Shown piece by piece: positions 11,399-20,464 of a DNA stretch of 64,000 nt. The position numbers and the translations under genes are program-made. The number at the start of each line of letters is the position of its first letter. The stretch's first letter is position 1. Source of the stretch: Chthoniobacter sp. (lineage in GTDB: Bacteria; Verrucomicrobiota; Verrucomicrobiia; Chthoniobacterales; Chthoniobacteraceae); NCBI GenBank assembly GCA_021414005.1, contig JAIOPH010000023.1, positions 1 to 64,000 of the forward strand. The letters are read 5' to 3'. The notes under the pieces were generated by a model. The model saw nothing but the letters and a program-made list of their open reading frames with translations, was not told the DNA's origin and did no database searches.

Positions 11399-12514
11399 AT
11401 GCCGCTTTCTGACACTATTTTTTCTCCGCGAAAATCCGCGCTCCTGCGCCGGTTCAGCGCGCTACTGGAGCCGAAAGATGACCGGCAACTCGCCGCCCTC
11501 GCACGCGAGTCTGCCGCGACCACGCGCCGGCATTTCGGCAAGACGATCCGCCTTTTCGCCCCGCTCTATCTTTCCAACGAGTGCATCAACAACTGCGCCT
11601 ACTGCGGCTTTTCGCGCGACAATGCCATCCTGCGCGTGACGCTCGAGATTGCCTCTGTGGTGGCGGAGGCGCGGCATCTCGCGGCGGAGGGCTTTCGCAA
11701 CATCCTGCTGGTCGCCGGGGAGCATCCGAAATTCGTCTCGAACGGCTACCTCGCGGATTGTGTGCGCGCGCTGGTGGCGGAGATCCCCAGCCTCGCGCTG
11801 GAGGTTGCGCCAATGGAAACACCCGACTACGCCGCGCTCGTGGCTGCCGGGGCGGAAGGGCTGATCGTCTATCAGGAAACCTACGACCGCGAGGTGTATG
11901 CGGAGATGCACACGGCAGGGCCAAAAAAGGATTTCGACTGGCGGCTGGCGTGCCCGGAGCGGGCTTATGCGGGGGGCTTTCGGCGCATCGGGATTGGCGC
12001 ACTTTTTGGCCTCGCGGAATGGCGCGCGGAGGCGGTGGCGCTGGCGGCGCACCTAGAGCATCTGCTGCGCGTTTGCTGGCGCGCGCAGTTCACCGTGAGT
12101 GTTCCGCGGCTGCGGCCGTGCGCGGGCGAGTTCGCGCCGCGCCATCCGCTGGAGGATCGCGATTTCATCCAGCTCATCTGCGCACTGCGGCTGTGCTTCC
12201 CGCAGGTGGGCATTGTGCTGAGCACGCGCGAACCCGCCGCTTTGCGCGATGCGCTGCTGCCGCTGGGCATCACCATGATGAGCGCTGGCAGCCATACGGA
12301 ACCCGGTGGCTACACCGGCCAGGGCCGCGCGGATTTGCATCGGACGGTGCGCGGCAAAGCGCTCGCACCCGCCGATTCCGATGCCGGGGCCGGGGCGACC
12401 GGGCAGTTTGAAATCGCCGACGAGCGCTCCGCCGCGGAGATCGCCACGCTGCTGCACACGCGGGGCTTCGAGGCGGTTTGGAAGGACTGGGACCGCGCCA
12501 TCCTCGCGACGTGA
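11399..12514 (+). CDS. thiH: 2-iminoacetate synthase (tyrosine lyase) ThiH
   Basis: 371-aa radical SAM enzyme that cleaves tyrosine to give the 2-iminoacetate (dehydroglycine) used in thiazole formation. The [4Fe-4S] motif C-x3-C-x2-C is at Cys62, Cys66 and Cys69 (E-C-I-N-N-C-A-Y-C-G). Typical later segments include 'Q-E-T-Y-D-R-E-V-Y' and 'M-M-S-A-G-S-H-T-E-P-G-G-Y'. The ATG at 11399 gives a length close to other ThiH proteins; a longer in-frame opening reads through antisense of the Dabb gene. Its stop overlaps the GTG start of thiS, so the two are translationally coupled. No thiG or thiF is nearby. Confidence 0.95.
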   Translation: MPLSDTIFSPRKSALLRRFSALLEPKDDRQLAALARESAATTRRHFGKTIRLFAPLYLSNECINNCAYCGFSRDNAILRVTLEIASVVAEARHLAAEGFRNILLVAGEHPKFVSNGYLADCVRALVAEIPSLALEVAPMETPDYAALVAAGAEGLIVYQETYDREVYAEMHTAGPKKDFDWRLACPERAYAGGFRRIGIGALFGLAEWRAEAVALAAHLEHLLRVCWRAQFTVSVPRLRPCAGEFAPRHPLEDRDFIQLICALRLCFPQVGIVLSTREPAALRDALLPLGITMMSAGSHTEPGGYTGQGRADLHRTVRGKALAPADSDAGAGATGQFEIADERSAAEIATLLHTRGFEAVWKDWDRAILAT

Positions 12515-12711
12515 AAATCCTCCTCAATGGCGACATTCGGGAAATCGTCCGCGCGACGAACATCGGCGAACTCATTGCTGAACTGGCGCTGCCCGTCGCG
12601 ATTACGCTCGTGGAGCACAACGGCCTCGCTCTCCGCCGCGACGAATGGCCACAGCGTCCGTTAGCCGATGGCGATCGCGTTGAGGTGGTGCGGATCGTCG
12701 CGGGCGGCTGA
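12511..12711 (+). CDS. thiS: sulfur carrier protein ThiS
   Basis: 66-aa ubiquitin-like sulfur carrier. It ends in V-R-I-V-A-G-G; the terminal Gly-Gly is the site that is adenylated and thiocarboxylated to donate sulfur to the thiazole. The opening V-K-I-L-L-N-G-D-I-R-E is typical. The start is a GTG whose bases overlap the thiH stop (GTGA). The longer reading with an upstream ATG would lie inside thiH and is not needed. Confidence 0.92.
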   Translation: MKILLNGDIREIVRATNIGELIAELALPVAITLVEHNGLALRRDEWPQRPLADGDRVEVVRIVAGG

Positions 12712-12717
12712 GGGTTT

Positions 12718-13953
12718 TTACTCCCGCGTGAACTTCGCGGCGAACGCGCCGTCCACGCCATCGGCGAAGGGCAGGAGCCGACGGCTTTCGAGGAAGCGCA
12801 GGCCGGGGATGGCGGCTAGCGCGCGTTCGACGACCTGGTCGTTTTCCTCCGCCTCCAGCGAGCAGGTGGAATAGACGAGCGCGCCGCCGGATTTCAACAA
12901 AGTGGCAGTGCGGCGGAGGAGGGCGAGCTGCTGCGCGGGCATGCGCAGGAAGTCCTCGGCGGTGAGCCGCCAGCGCACATCGACGCGGCGGCGGATGACG
13001 CCGGTATTGCTGCACGGGGCATCCACGAGGATGCGGTCGAAGCTGGCGGGCGCGAGCGGCGGGCCGGCCTGCATGCAGTCGTGGCGGATGACCTGGGCGA
13101 TGGTGGCGCCGAGGCGGGCGACGTTTTCGCGCAGGCGGGCGACGCGGCTTTCGTAAAGGTCGCAGGCGATGATGCGGCCCTCGCCGCGCATGAGCTGGGC
13201 GAGGTAGGTGGTCTTTCCGCCGGGCGCGGCGCAGGCGTCGAGGACGTTCTCGCCAGGCTGCGGGTCGAGGAGATCGCAGGCCAGGAGGGTGCTGGGGTCC
13301 TGCACGTAGCAGAGCCCCTGGGCAATGGCTTCGAGCGGGAGCTGGTCCACGCGGATGGCGAGCGGATGAGCGGGCGAGGGCCGGGCTCCGGGCAGGCGGC
13401 GAAGGAGTTCGGCGAAGGGGATGCGGAGTTCGTTGGCGCGGACGTGGACTTCGGCGGGCTGGTTGTTCCAGGCGCAGAGCCGCGCCGTGGCGTCGGGGCC
13501 AAAGGCGGTGCGCCAGCGCGCGAGGAGAAACTCCGGGTGCGAGGATGCGATGGCCGGGGCGGCACCGGCGAGGGCGGCTTCGAGCGCGGGCTTTTCGCGG
13601 AGCGCGCGGCGGAGGATCGCGTTCACCAAACCGCGCGCGCGACCGGCGAGGTTGACGGTCTCATTGACGGCGGCGTGATCCGCGGTGCGCATGTGAAAAA
13701 CCTGGTAGAGCCCGAGCCGCAGGACGGAGCGGGTCTCGGGATCGAGCTCCCCCTCGCGGAGCCGCCCGATGAGGAAGTCGAGCCGGCTGAGATTGCGCAG
13801 CACGCCGAAGAACGTCTCCATGAGAAAGGCGCGGTCGAGAGTGGAAAGCGCCTCGCGGTCGAGCGCGGTGTGGAGGATCTCGTCGGAGAAAAACTTACCC
13901 TTCTCCCATTCGAGGAGCGCGCGGATGCAGGATTGGCGGGGATTGGCGGGCAC
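12718..13953 (-). CDS. rsmB: 16S rRNA (cytosine-967 C5)-methyltransferase RsmB
   Basis: 411-aa methyltransferase of the RsmB/Sun family. Residues 1-130 form the NusB-like RNA-binding domain. The Rossmann domain has SAM motif I D-A-C-A-A-P-G-G-K-T at 239-248, motif IV D-A-P-C-S-N-T-G at 311-318 and the catalytic-cysteine motif S-T-C-S at 362-365. It methylates C967 of 16S rRNA (E. coli numbering) during ribosome assembly. It is convergent with thiS, with only 6 bp between the stops. Confidence 0.95.
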   Translation of the reverse strand: MPANPRQSCIRALLEWEKGKFFSDEILHTALDREALSTLDRAFLMETFFGVLRNLSRLDFLIGRLREGELDPETRSVLRLGLYQVFHMRTADHAAVNETVNLAGRARGLVNAILRRALREKPALEAALAGAAPAIASSHPEFLLARWRTAFGPDATARLCAWNNQPAEVHVRANELRIPFAELLRRLPGARPSPAHPLAIRVDQLPLEAIAQGLCYVQDPSTLLACDLLDPQPGENVLDACAAPGGKTTYLAQLMRGEGRIIACDLYESRVARLRENVARLGATIAQVIRHDCMQAGPPLAPASFDRILVDAPCSNTGVIRRRVDVRWRLTAEDFLRMPAQQLALLRRTATLLKSGGALVYSTCSLEAEENDQVVERALAAIPGLRFLESRRLLPFADGVDGAFAAKFTRE

Positions 13954-13990
13954 GATGAATAGGATGAAGGTGGAAAGCGGAAGGCTGGCA

Positions 13991-14030
13991 AAAGGAAAAC
14001 GTCCTCCGGATGGAGGACGTTCCTTTTTTC
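13991..14030 (-). terminator. intrinsic terminator downstream of ugd
   Basis: A stem of AACGTCCTCC paired with GGAGGACGTT around a short loop. On the minus strand it is followed by TTTTCCTTTT, giving a standard intrinsic terminator for the ugd transcript before rsmB begins. The flanking AAAGGAA/TTCCTTT makes it nearly symmetric, so it may work in both directions. A second small hairpin (GCCGGTCA/TGACCGGC) follows at 14031-14049. Confidence 0.8.
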
Positions 14031-14078
14031 GCCGGTCACGATGACCGGCGGACGATGAGTGTCAGGATGACAGCGCGG

Positions 14079-15386
14079 CTACGGGCGGCCGACGGCGCGG
14101 TAGTCGAAGCCGAGTTCGCGCATGGTCCCGGGGTTGAAGAGATTGCGTCCGTCGAAGATGAGCGGGGTGTGCATGCGGGCTTTCACCTCGGCGAAGTCCT
14201 GGTTGAGGAATTCCTTCCACTCGGTGGCGAGGAGCAGGGCCTCGGCCCCGTTGACCGCGTCGATCGGAGTGGGGACGAGCTTCACTTTCGTGGGGTCAAG
14301 GAGCTTCCACTCGACGGCTTTCTCCGCGCCTTTCGGGTCGTAGGCGGTGACGTGCGCGCCTTCGGCGACGAGGCGGTTGACGAGTTCGATGGCGACGGAG
14401 TTGCGCACGTCGTCGGTGTCGGGCTTGAAGGTCAGGCCCCAGACGGCGATGTGCTTGTCTTTCAAGACCCAGAGCACGTCGCGGAGCTTGCCGATGAAGC
14501 GGTCGAGCATGCCTTCATTGATGCGTTCGACTTCCTCCAGCAGCTTGAACGGCGTGCCGAGTTGTTTGCTGATGGCGATGAAGGCCTTCACGTCCTTCGG
14601 GAAGCAGGAGCCGCCGTAGCCGAGGCCGGCGTTGAGGAAATTGCGCCCGATGCGTTTGTCCATGCCGATGCCGTCGGCGACCATCTCCACGTCGGCACCG
14701 CTGGCTTCGCAGATGGCGGCGACGGCGTTGATGTAGCTGATCTTGAGCGAAAGGAAGGAGTTGGCGGCGTGCTTGATGAGTTCGGCGCTGTTGATGTCGG
14801 TGACGAGGATGGGTGCCTTGAAGGGCTCATAGACTTGCTTCATCAGGTCGGTGGCTTTTTGCGAAGCGGAACCGATGACCACGCGGTCGGGGTTCATCAG
14901 GTCCGGGACGGCGCAGCCTTCGCGGAGAAACTCGGGGTTGCTGACCACGTCGAAGTCCGCGCCCTTGTTGTAGCGCTTGATGGTCTCGGTGACCTTCTCA
15001 CCGGTCTTTACGGGGACGGTGGATTTGTCCACGACCACACGGTATTGGCCGGGCTTGAGCACGCCGGCGATTTCGCGGGCGACGCGCTCGATGTAGGTGA
15101 GGTCCACGCTGCCGTCGGCCTGCGGCGGGGTGGGGACGGCGATGAAGACGATCTGCGAATGATCGACGCCGTCCTCGATGGAGTTGGTGAAACGGAGTCG
15201 CTTGGCGGCGACGTTGCGGTGGACGAGGTCTTCGAGGCCGGGCTCGTAGATCGGGATTTTGCCGGCTTGCAGGGCATCTACTTTGCGCTGGTCGTTGTCC
15301 ACGCAGACGACGTGATGACCGATTTCCGCGAAGCAAGCGCCGGAGACGAGGCCGACGTAACCGGAGCCGATGATGCAAAGTTCCAT
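14079..15386 (-). CDS. ugd: UDP-glucose 6-dehydrogenase
   Basis: 435-aa NAD-dependent enzyme that oxidises UDP-glucose to UDP-glucuronate for polysaccharide or LPS precursors. The N-terminal NAD fold has G-S-G-Y-V-G-L-V-S-G (7-16). The catalytic cysteine is Cys261 in G-Y-G-G-S-C-F-P-K-D-V, and the C-terminal UDP-binding domain has 'G-L-T-F-K-P-D-T-D-D'. It lies 147 bp downstream of lptD on the same strand, in keeping with an envelope-related locus, and ends at a clear terminator. I see no feature in the 147-bp gap. Confidence 0.96.
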   Translation of the reverse strand: MELCIIGSGYVGLVSGACFAEIGHHVVCVDNDQRKVDALQAGKIPIYEPGLEDLVHRNVAAKRLRFTNSIEDGVDHSQIVFIAVPTPPQADGSVDLTYIERVAREIAGVLKPGQYRVVVDKSTVPVKTGEKVTETIKRYNKGADFDVVSNPEFLREGCAVPDLMNPDRVVIGSASQKATDLMKQVYEPFKAPILVTDINSAELIKHAANSFLSLKISYINAVAAICEASGADVEMVADGIGMDKRIGRNFLNAGLGYGGSCFPKDVKAFIAISKQLGTPFKLLEEVERINEGMLDRFIGKLRDVLWVLKDKHIAVWGLTFKPDTDDVRNSVAIELVNRLVAEGAHVTAYDPKGAEKAVEWKLLDPTKVKLVPTPIDAVNGAEALLLATEWKEFLNQDFAEVKARMHTPLIFDGRNLFNPGTMRELGFDYRAVGRP

Positions 15387-15533
15387 TTTAATGAGCAGTA
15401 TGAGTTTGGTTTTAGCGATTCGTGATCCGCTCTGGCTTCAGTCCCGGCGCGGAAAAGGCGTGGAGTAAAGGTGAGAGCGCCACGGCGCGCAAGGAGGAAC
15501 AAGACCCGTGCCAAAATGGACCGCGAAGTCCGG

Positions 15534-17897
15534 TCAGCGGTTCTTGCCGCTGCCGCTGCCGCTGCCCACGGCACTCGGGTCCACGGTGAGCGGGATGCGG
15601 ATGTTCGGGAGATCTTTCAGGGTGAAGGTGAGGAGTACACCGACGTCATTGACGCCGCGGTTGTCCCGGACGCTAAAGCCGAGCGACGCGACCCAACTCG
15701 AGAGGTCGCGGTGGACTTGATAGACTTGGTTTTCGAGGACGCTGTCGTTGAATTCGTATTGGTCGCGAAAGCTGAACGCCCAGTTGTCGTTGACCCGGTA
15801 GTAGCCGCCAAAGCTCACAAGGTTGCTGTTCGGGAACTGTTTGTTTCCGTCGATGTAGCGCTGGCCGACACTCACGCTAAGGGATTTGTTGACCATGAGG
15901 TTCACGCTCGAATTGACCTCGGTGAAACCAGTGTCAAAAAGCGGGACTTGGGATTCGAGCTGGAAGCTCATCCAGGGCAGGGGATTCCAGCGGATGCGGT
16001 TGAAGAGATTGGAAAACGTCCCGGTGTCGGCGAGGACCGAGTAGCCGCCGAAGTCGGGTCGGTCGATGTTCAGATCGAAAAAGGTGTCGAGTTCGAACCA
16101 GTTGAGCGTGTCGTTGTCGCGGCGTGTTTGCAGGCGGTTGCGAACGCCGAGCCGGACGATCGACCAGTTGTCCAGCGAGTCGATGGTATTGAACTGCGGG
16201 AAGTCGATCGGCGCGAGCTGGGTGGAGCGGTTGAGGCGGTCGAACTGGAGGATGCGGCTTGGATCTTTGTCGGTATAAACGAAGGAGGCGTTCAGGTAGG
16301 GCTGCACGACGTGGCGCAGGCCGTCGAGGCCCCACATGCGCGACTGCACATCTTCGTAGGCTTTGGAAATCTTGAATGAGGTCTCGAATCCGCCAGTGAC
16401 CGCGACGCGAAAAACCGATCCGCCGCGCCGCAGGAGCTGGTTCACGTTGGTCACGGTCTTGGTGGTCGCGGGGCCGCCGTTGACACCGGGTGAGGTGACG
16501 TTCTCGGTGGAAGTAACGGCCTCGGTGAAACCGCTGTCGTTATAAAAGGTGCCGCGCAGGCCAAACTTCGGCACGAACGAGAGGAAGCCGAAATACGTGC
16601 CCGGCAGGCTGAGCTGGTGGTAGGTGTCGGCGCGGAAAGTATCGTAGTCGGGAAACGTCGAACCTTGGGCAAAATTGCGCCGCAGGAAGCCGGCGCTGCT
16701 TTCCGAATCGTAGAAAAGCGGCGTCTTGAAAACTGGCTGCCGCTTCATGTCGAAGGCCAGTTCCGGCAGCCGCTCAGTGCCGTCAAAGTCCTCGTTGATC
16801 TGCTCCCGGCCCATGAGCGTGAGCGTGTAGTCCTCGTCCCATTTCGTGATCGCGAGGAGGTTGTCCGGGTTCGGGTCGAGACGGAATTCCCCCTCGGCGA
16901 AGTCCTGCAGGAACCGCTGGTCGCTCAGCTTGTTGATATTGACGGTCGTGAAAATGTCCTCGGTCCAGTAGGTGCGATCCTGCAGCGAAACGCGGTAACG
17001 GCCGGAGTCGATGGGCTCGCGATTCAGGCCGGTCTTGTTCTTCCCCGGCGCGGCGTCATCGATGAAATAGCTCAGGAAGCGTCCCCAGTTTTCCCCGCCT
17101 TTGAGCTCGCGCTCCTTGCGCTCATCCTTGGTCTCCGCGGCCTTGTGCAGGAAATGCGACGACGCACGCTTGGCCGCGCCCCAGCGGGCTTCGAGACCCA
17201 CGCCTATGCCGCGTTCCGAGAGCAGGTCGAGCCGCAGTTTTCCCGCGACATGATCGGACAGCGGAAAGCTCGTCTCCGTGAGCAAATAGCCGCCCCATGT
17301 CGTGCTGTAACCGGGGATGAACATGAACCCCGAATCCTGGTCGAGCGACTGGTAGAGATACGGGTACCAAAAGACCGGCGTCCGCCCGACATAGAGCCGG
17401 ACATTGGAGAAAACCACGCGGTCCTTGGTGTAGATGCGGACGGTTTTGGCGCGCAAATAGTAGTCGGGCTTCGAGGAATCGCTCGTGGTGAAAAGACCGT
17501 CCTTCACGAGGTAGGCATTCGAGCCGAGTGTGGAGAGACTCCGCCCACCGAAGCGGAACGGCTGGGCCTCCCCCTGAAAGTCCGCCGTGTTGAAAACCTT
17601 CGTCTCCAGATTGTAGAGCGCGCGCTCGGCGGTAAAAAGGCGGCCTTCGCGATAAAGCCGCACGTCGCCGGAGAGATACACGTCGCGCGTTTCCGGATTG
17701 TACTGGCCGTAGTCGCAGTAGATCGCCGTGTCCTTGTAGCGGATGACTACGTTTTCCTCGGCAATGGCCAGTCCGTTTTCCACGCGCGTGGACTCCGACG
17801 TGATCTCGATCGGGATGTCGCCAAAGCTGCCAAACTGCGCCCGCGCGCCCACGAGCCCGCAGCACAGGAGGACGAGCGAAAGCAGCAGTTTTTTCAT
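15534..17897 (-). CDS. lptD: LPS-assembly outer-membrane protein LptD (OstA)
   Basis: 787-aa outer-membrane protein that inserts LPS into the outer leaflet. Residues 1-20 are a signal peptide (MKKLLLSLVLLCCGLVGARA). Residues about 25-150 are an OstA/LptA-like beta-jellyroll (I-T-S-E-S-T-R-V-E-N-G-L-A-I-A-E, later 'Y-L-S-G-D-V-R-L-Y-R-E-G'). The rest is a long aromatic-rich beta-barrel with repeated alternating strands. LptD marks an LPS-type or diderm envelope. No disulfide cysteine pairs like those of E. coli LptD are evident after the signal peptide. It is divergent from the small membrane gene at 18056. Confidence 0.88.
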   Translation of the reverse strand: MKKLLLSLVLLCCGLVGARAQFGSFGDIPIEITSESTRVENGLAIAEENVVIRYKDTAIYCDYGQYNPETRDVYLSGDVRLYREGRLFTAERALYNLETKVFNTADFQGEAQPFRFGGRSLSTLGSNAYLVKDGLFTTSDSSKPDYYLRAKTVRIYTKDRVVFSNVRLYVGRTPVFWYPYLYQSLDQDSGFMFIPGYSTTWGGYLLTETSFPLSDHVAGKLRLDLLSERGIGVGLEARWGAAKRASSHFLHKAAETKDERKERELKGGENWGRFLSYFIDDAAPGKNKTGLNREPIDSGRYRVSLQDRTYWTEDIFTTVNINKLSDQRFLQDFAEGEFRLDPNPDNLLAITKWDEDYTLTLMGREQINEDFDGTERLPELAFDMKRQPVFKTPLFYDSESSAGFLRRNFAQGSTFPDYDTFRADTYHQLSLPGTYFGFLSFVPKFGLRGTFYNDSGFTEAVTSTENVTSPGVNGGPATTKTVTNVNQLLRRGGSVFRVAVTGGFETSFKISKAYEDVQSRMWGLDGLRHVVQPYLNASFVYTDKDPSRILQFDRLNRSTQLAPIDFPQFNTIDSLDNWSIVRLGVRNRLQTRRDNDTLNWFELDTFFDLNIDRPDFGGYSVLADTGTFSNLFNRIRWNPLPWMSFQLESQVPLFDTGFTEVNSSVNLMVNKSLSVSVGQRYIDGNKQFPNSNLVSFGGYYRVNDNWAFSFRDQYEFNDSVLENQVYQVHRDLSSWVASLGFSVRDNRGVNDVGVLLTFTLKDLPNIRIPLTVDPSAVGSGSGSGKNR

Positions 17898-18055
17898 GCG
17901 ATGGGAGCGGGAGGCTAGTGGCCGGGCGGGGAAGCTGCCAAGGGGGAAAATCGGTGGGCGGAAATTTGCCTTCCGAGGTGTGAAAGCGGGCGCGATTTCG
18001 AGCGGTGGATTTCCCCGACCTTGCCTCGTTGCCGACCGCGCCGTTACCGTGCGCT

Positions 18056-18469
18056 ATGTTGTTTTCCCTGCTCGCCCTCGTCGTCATGCTGGTGCTCGTC
18101 GGTGTCGGCATCGTCCTCGGAGCCGTGGCCGTGGCGATCACGCTCGGGCTCGTGGCGGCAGGCGTGGTGTCGTCGTCGGTGATGATCGGCGTGTGGCGCG
18201 GGCGGGCCCAGGCGGGGTTGCGGGCGTTTCTGCTCCAGTTGGGAATTCTGGCCGGAATTCCCGCCGGGATGGTCTGCGCGTGGGTGGGGGCGACGCTGTG
18301 GAAAGAGATCGACGGCACGCTCGTCCTGATTCTCGTCGCGGGCGGATTGGCCGGTGCCTGCGGCGGCGCGGTCGTGGCGCTGATGTTCGACTTTCTCGCC
18401 ACCCGCGTGCAGCACTGGCTCGGCGCGCGGCTCGATGCCGGAAAGCCGCGCGAGCTGCCGCGCGCGTAG
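18056..18469 (+). CDS. small hypothetical membrane protein
   Basis: 137-aa protein with four probable transmembrane helices: residues 1-24 (M-L-F-S-L-L-A-L-V-V-M-L-V-L-V-G), 26-43, about 60-80 and about 88-112. It ends in a basic tail. I do not recognise a family. The ATG at 18056 starts directly on a hydrophobic helix; an upstream in-frame ATG would add 17 polar residues. It is followed 46 bp later by the PfkB kinase gene on the same strand. Confidence 0.6.
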   Translation: MLFSLLALVVMLVLVGVGIVLGAVAVAITLGLVAAGVVSSSVMIGVWRGRAQAGLRAFLLQLGILAGIPAGMVCAWVGATLWKEIDGTLVLILVAGGLAGACGGAVVALMFDFLATRVQHWLGARLDAGKPRELPRA

Positions 18470-18514
18470 CCTCGCTCTCGACACGGCGTGCGCGCCCTTT
18501 TACAACGCGCCGCC

Positions 18515-19624
18515 ATGACCAGCAGCCTCCCACTTTTCACCGCCGCGGCCCTCTCGGCGGCCCGCGCGCGACTTGCCTCATCCAAAGTCCTCGTGGGCTT
18601 CGATGGTTTCGTGGACACGATTCTCCACGTCGTCGCGCAGCGGGATTCCGCCACGAAATACACGCGCTTGGAAAAAATGCGCGACTTCGCGAGCCGCATC
18701 GACGCGGCCGCCGGACTGAGCGCGAATTTTGAGTTCGTAACGCAGATGGTGAAGCTCGGTGGCAACGGGCCGATCATGGCGCACGCCCTGGGCCGCGCCG
18801 GGTTGCCCGTCACTTACATCGGCAGTCTCGGCGCGCCGAATATCCACCCGATTTTCGCGCCATTTGCTCGCGAGGCGCGTGTCATTTCGATCGCGGAGCC
18901 GGGCTACACGGACGCGATCGAGTTTGAAGATGGCAAGCTGATGTGCGGCAAGCACGGAAGCCTGAAGGAGGTCAACTGGACGAATCTGCTGCGGCATTTG
19001 CCGGAGGAAAAACTCCTCTCTATCTTCCGCGAGTCCGCGCTCATCGCACTGGTGAACTGGACGATGCTCACGCAGATGTCCGCCATCTGGTCGAAGCTCG
19101 CCACGCGCATCGCGCCGCGGCTGGATGGCGAAAAGCGGTGGCTGTTTTTCGATCTCGCCGATCCGGCGAAACGTTCGCGCGAGGATCTCGCATCCGCGCT
19201 GCGGCAAATCTCACGGTTTCAAAAACATTTCCGCGTCATTCTCGGCCTGAACCTTCAGGAGAGCCGGCAGGTCGGCGAGGTGCTCGGGTTGGCCGCGCCG
19301 GAGGAAACCTATGGCACCGTCGCCCAGCACGCGGCCTTGCTCCGCGAGGCGTTGAAGGTGGACACCGTGGTCATTCATCCCACGCATTTCGCCGCAGCCG
19401 CGGATGCCAGCGGCGCGGCGCACGTCGTCGGTCCGTTCACCGCGAAGCCGAAGATCACCACCGGTGCCGGCGATCATTTTAACGGCGGCTTCTGCGTGGG
19501 ACGGCTCCTCGGCCTCGGTCTCGCGGAGAGCCTGCAAATAGGCGTGGCCACTTCCGGCTACTACGTCCGCCACGCCGCCAGCCCCACGCTCAAGGAGCTG
19601 ACAAAGTTTCTCCGCACACTCTGA
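18515..19624 (+). CDS. PfkB-family carbohydrate kinase
   Basis: 369-aa kinase of the ribokinase/PfkB fold. The N-terminal strand 'V-L-V-G-F-D-G-F-V-D-T' and the substrate-binding 'G-G-N-G-P-I-M-A-H-A-L-G-R-A-G' are typical. The C-terminal signature G-A-G-D-H-F-N-G-G-F carries the catalytic Asp and anion hole. It phosphorylates a sugar or related alcohol with ATP; the exact substrate is not apparent. The ATG at 18515 avoids an N-terminal tail (MRALLQRAA) that would be out of family. Confidence 0.88.
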   Translation: MTSSLPLFTAAALSAARARLASSKVLVGFDGFVDTILHVVAQRDSATKYTRLEKMRDFASRIDAAAGLSANFEFVTQMVKLGGNGPIMAHALGRAGLPVTYIGSLGAPNIHPIFAPFAREARVISIAEPGYTDAIEFEDGKLMCGKHGSLKEVNWTNLLRHLPEEKLLSIFRESALIALVNWTMLTQMSAIWSKLATRIAPRLDGEKRWLFFDLADPAKRSREDLASALRQISRFQKHFRVILGLNLQESRQVGEVLGLAAPEETYGTVAQHAALLREALKVDTVVIHPTHFAAAADASGAAHVVGPFTAKPKITTGAGDHFNGGFCVGRLLGLGLAESLQIGVATSGYYVRHAASPTLKELTKFLRTL

Positions 19625-19670
19625 GCGGCGGGAATTCTATACACGCAGAGCGCGGAGAAAAGGACGATGC

Positions 19671-20435
19671 TTACGGCCCCAAGTCGTCCGGCATCAGCGT
19701 ATAACCGATCAGCGTTTTGGCGCGAAGGATTTGCCCGAGCTGGCTGACGTCGGCTTCGAGCAGGGTCTGGCCGTTTTGCTCGATGGTCACGAGGTAGGTG
19801 TCGATGCGCTCGCCGTGGATCAACATCGTGGACTGGTGCGCCTTGATCACCGGCGGCGACATTGCGCGCGTCTGGCCCTGAACCATTTGGAGCACGGACG
19901 GATCCACGAGTTCGCGCAGCGCGGAGTCGAGCCCGGCGGCATCGAGGGTGATCTGGCGGCGTTCGAGCAGTCGGTCGCCGCTTTGCAGCGTCCAGCGGAG
20001 GAGGTTGTCCGCCGGGGTCACGACGATTTGCGTGCAGTAGGCGGTGGCGTTTTTACGAATGGAATCCCGCAGTGTCAGGTCCAGCGCAAACCGCTGGGTG
20101 GCCAGGGACTTCTCCATCTCCCAGACGCCATCCCACGCCATCCGCTGACGCTCCACGCCGGGGAAGTTGGTGAGCAGATTGCCGGAGAATTCGATGCGCC
20201 GTCCGCGCTCCGCAGTGGGCAGCCGCGGGAGGATGCGCAGGTGGCCGAGGTGGCGTTTCTCGCTGTAAATATTCAGGTCGGACGCCTGCTCGTGCATGAG
20301 CAGCAGTTTCACGACATGGCCGACCGGCACCTCGCGCAGCGCCGCGTCGCCTTCGCCCACATGCTGCCGCACGAGCAGCCCGGCCATGATCAGCCAGAAG
20401 ACCACGATGAGGGCGGCGGCGGTGCGGTAGAGCAT
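19671..20435 (-). CDS. hypothetical membrane-anchored protein
   Basis: 254-aa protein with a single N-terminal membrane anchor (residues 4-24, R-T-A-A-A-L-I-V-V-F-W-L-I-M-A-G) and a soluble extracytoplasmic domain rich in beta segments. I do not recognise a family. It starts 29 bp after folE2 on the same strand, so it is probably the last gene of a three-gene unit with folE2 and the Pro-rich membrane gene. The ATG at 20435 was chosen because it places the hydrophobic anchor at the N-terminus. Confidence 0.65.
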   Translation of the reverse strand: MLYRTAAALIVVFWLIMAGLLVRQHVGEGDAALREVPVGHVVKLLLMHEQASDLNIYSEKRHLGHLRILPRLPTAERGRRIEFSGNLLTNFPGVERQRMAWDGVWEMEKSLATQRFALDLTLRDSIRKNATAYCTQIVVTPADNLLRWTLQSGDRLLERRQITLDAAGLDSALRELVDPSVLQMVQGQTRAMSPPVIKAHQSTMLIHGERIDTYLVTIEQNGQTLLEADVSQLGQILRAKTLIGYTLMPDDLGP

Positions 20436-20464
20436 GATTCTCCGGGGGAGAAAAATAGCGGGTG

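Noticed and set aside
17122..18813. 563-residue minus-strand reading frame
   Set aside because: Antisense to the small membrane and PfkB genes and then out of frame with lptD; no family features.
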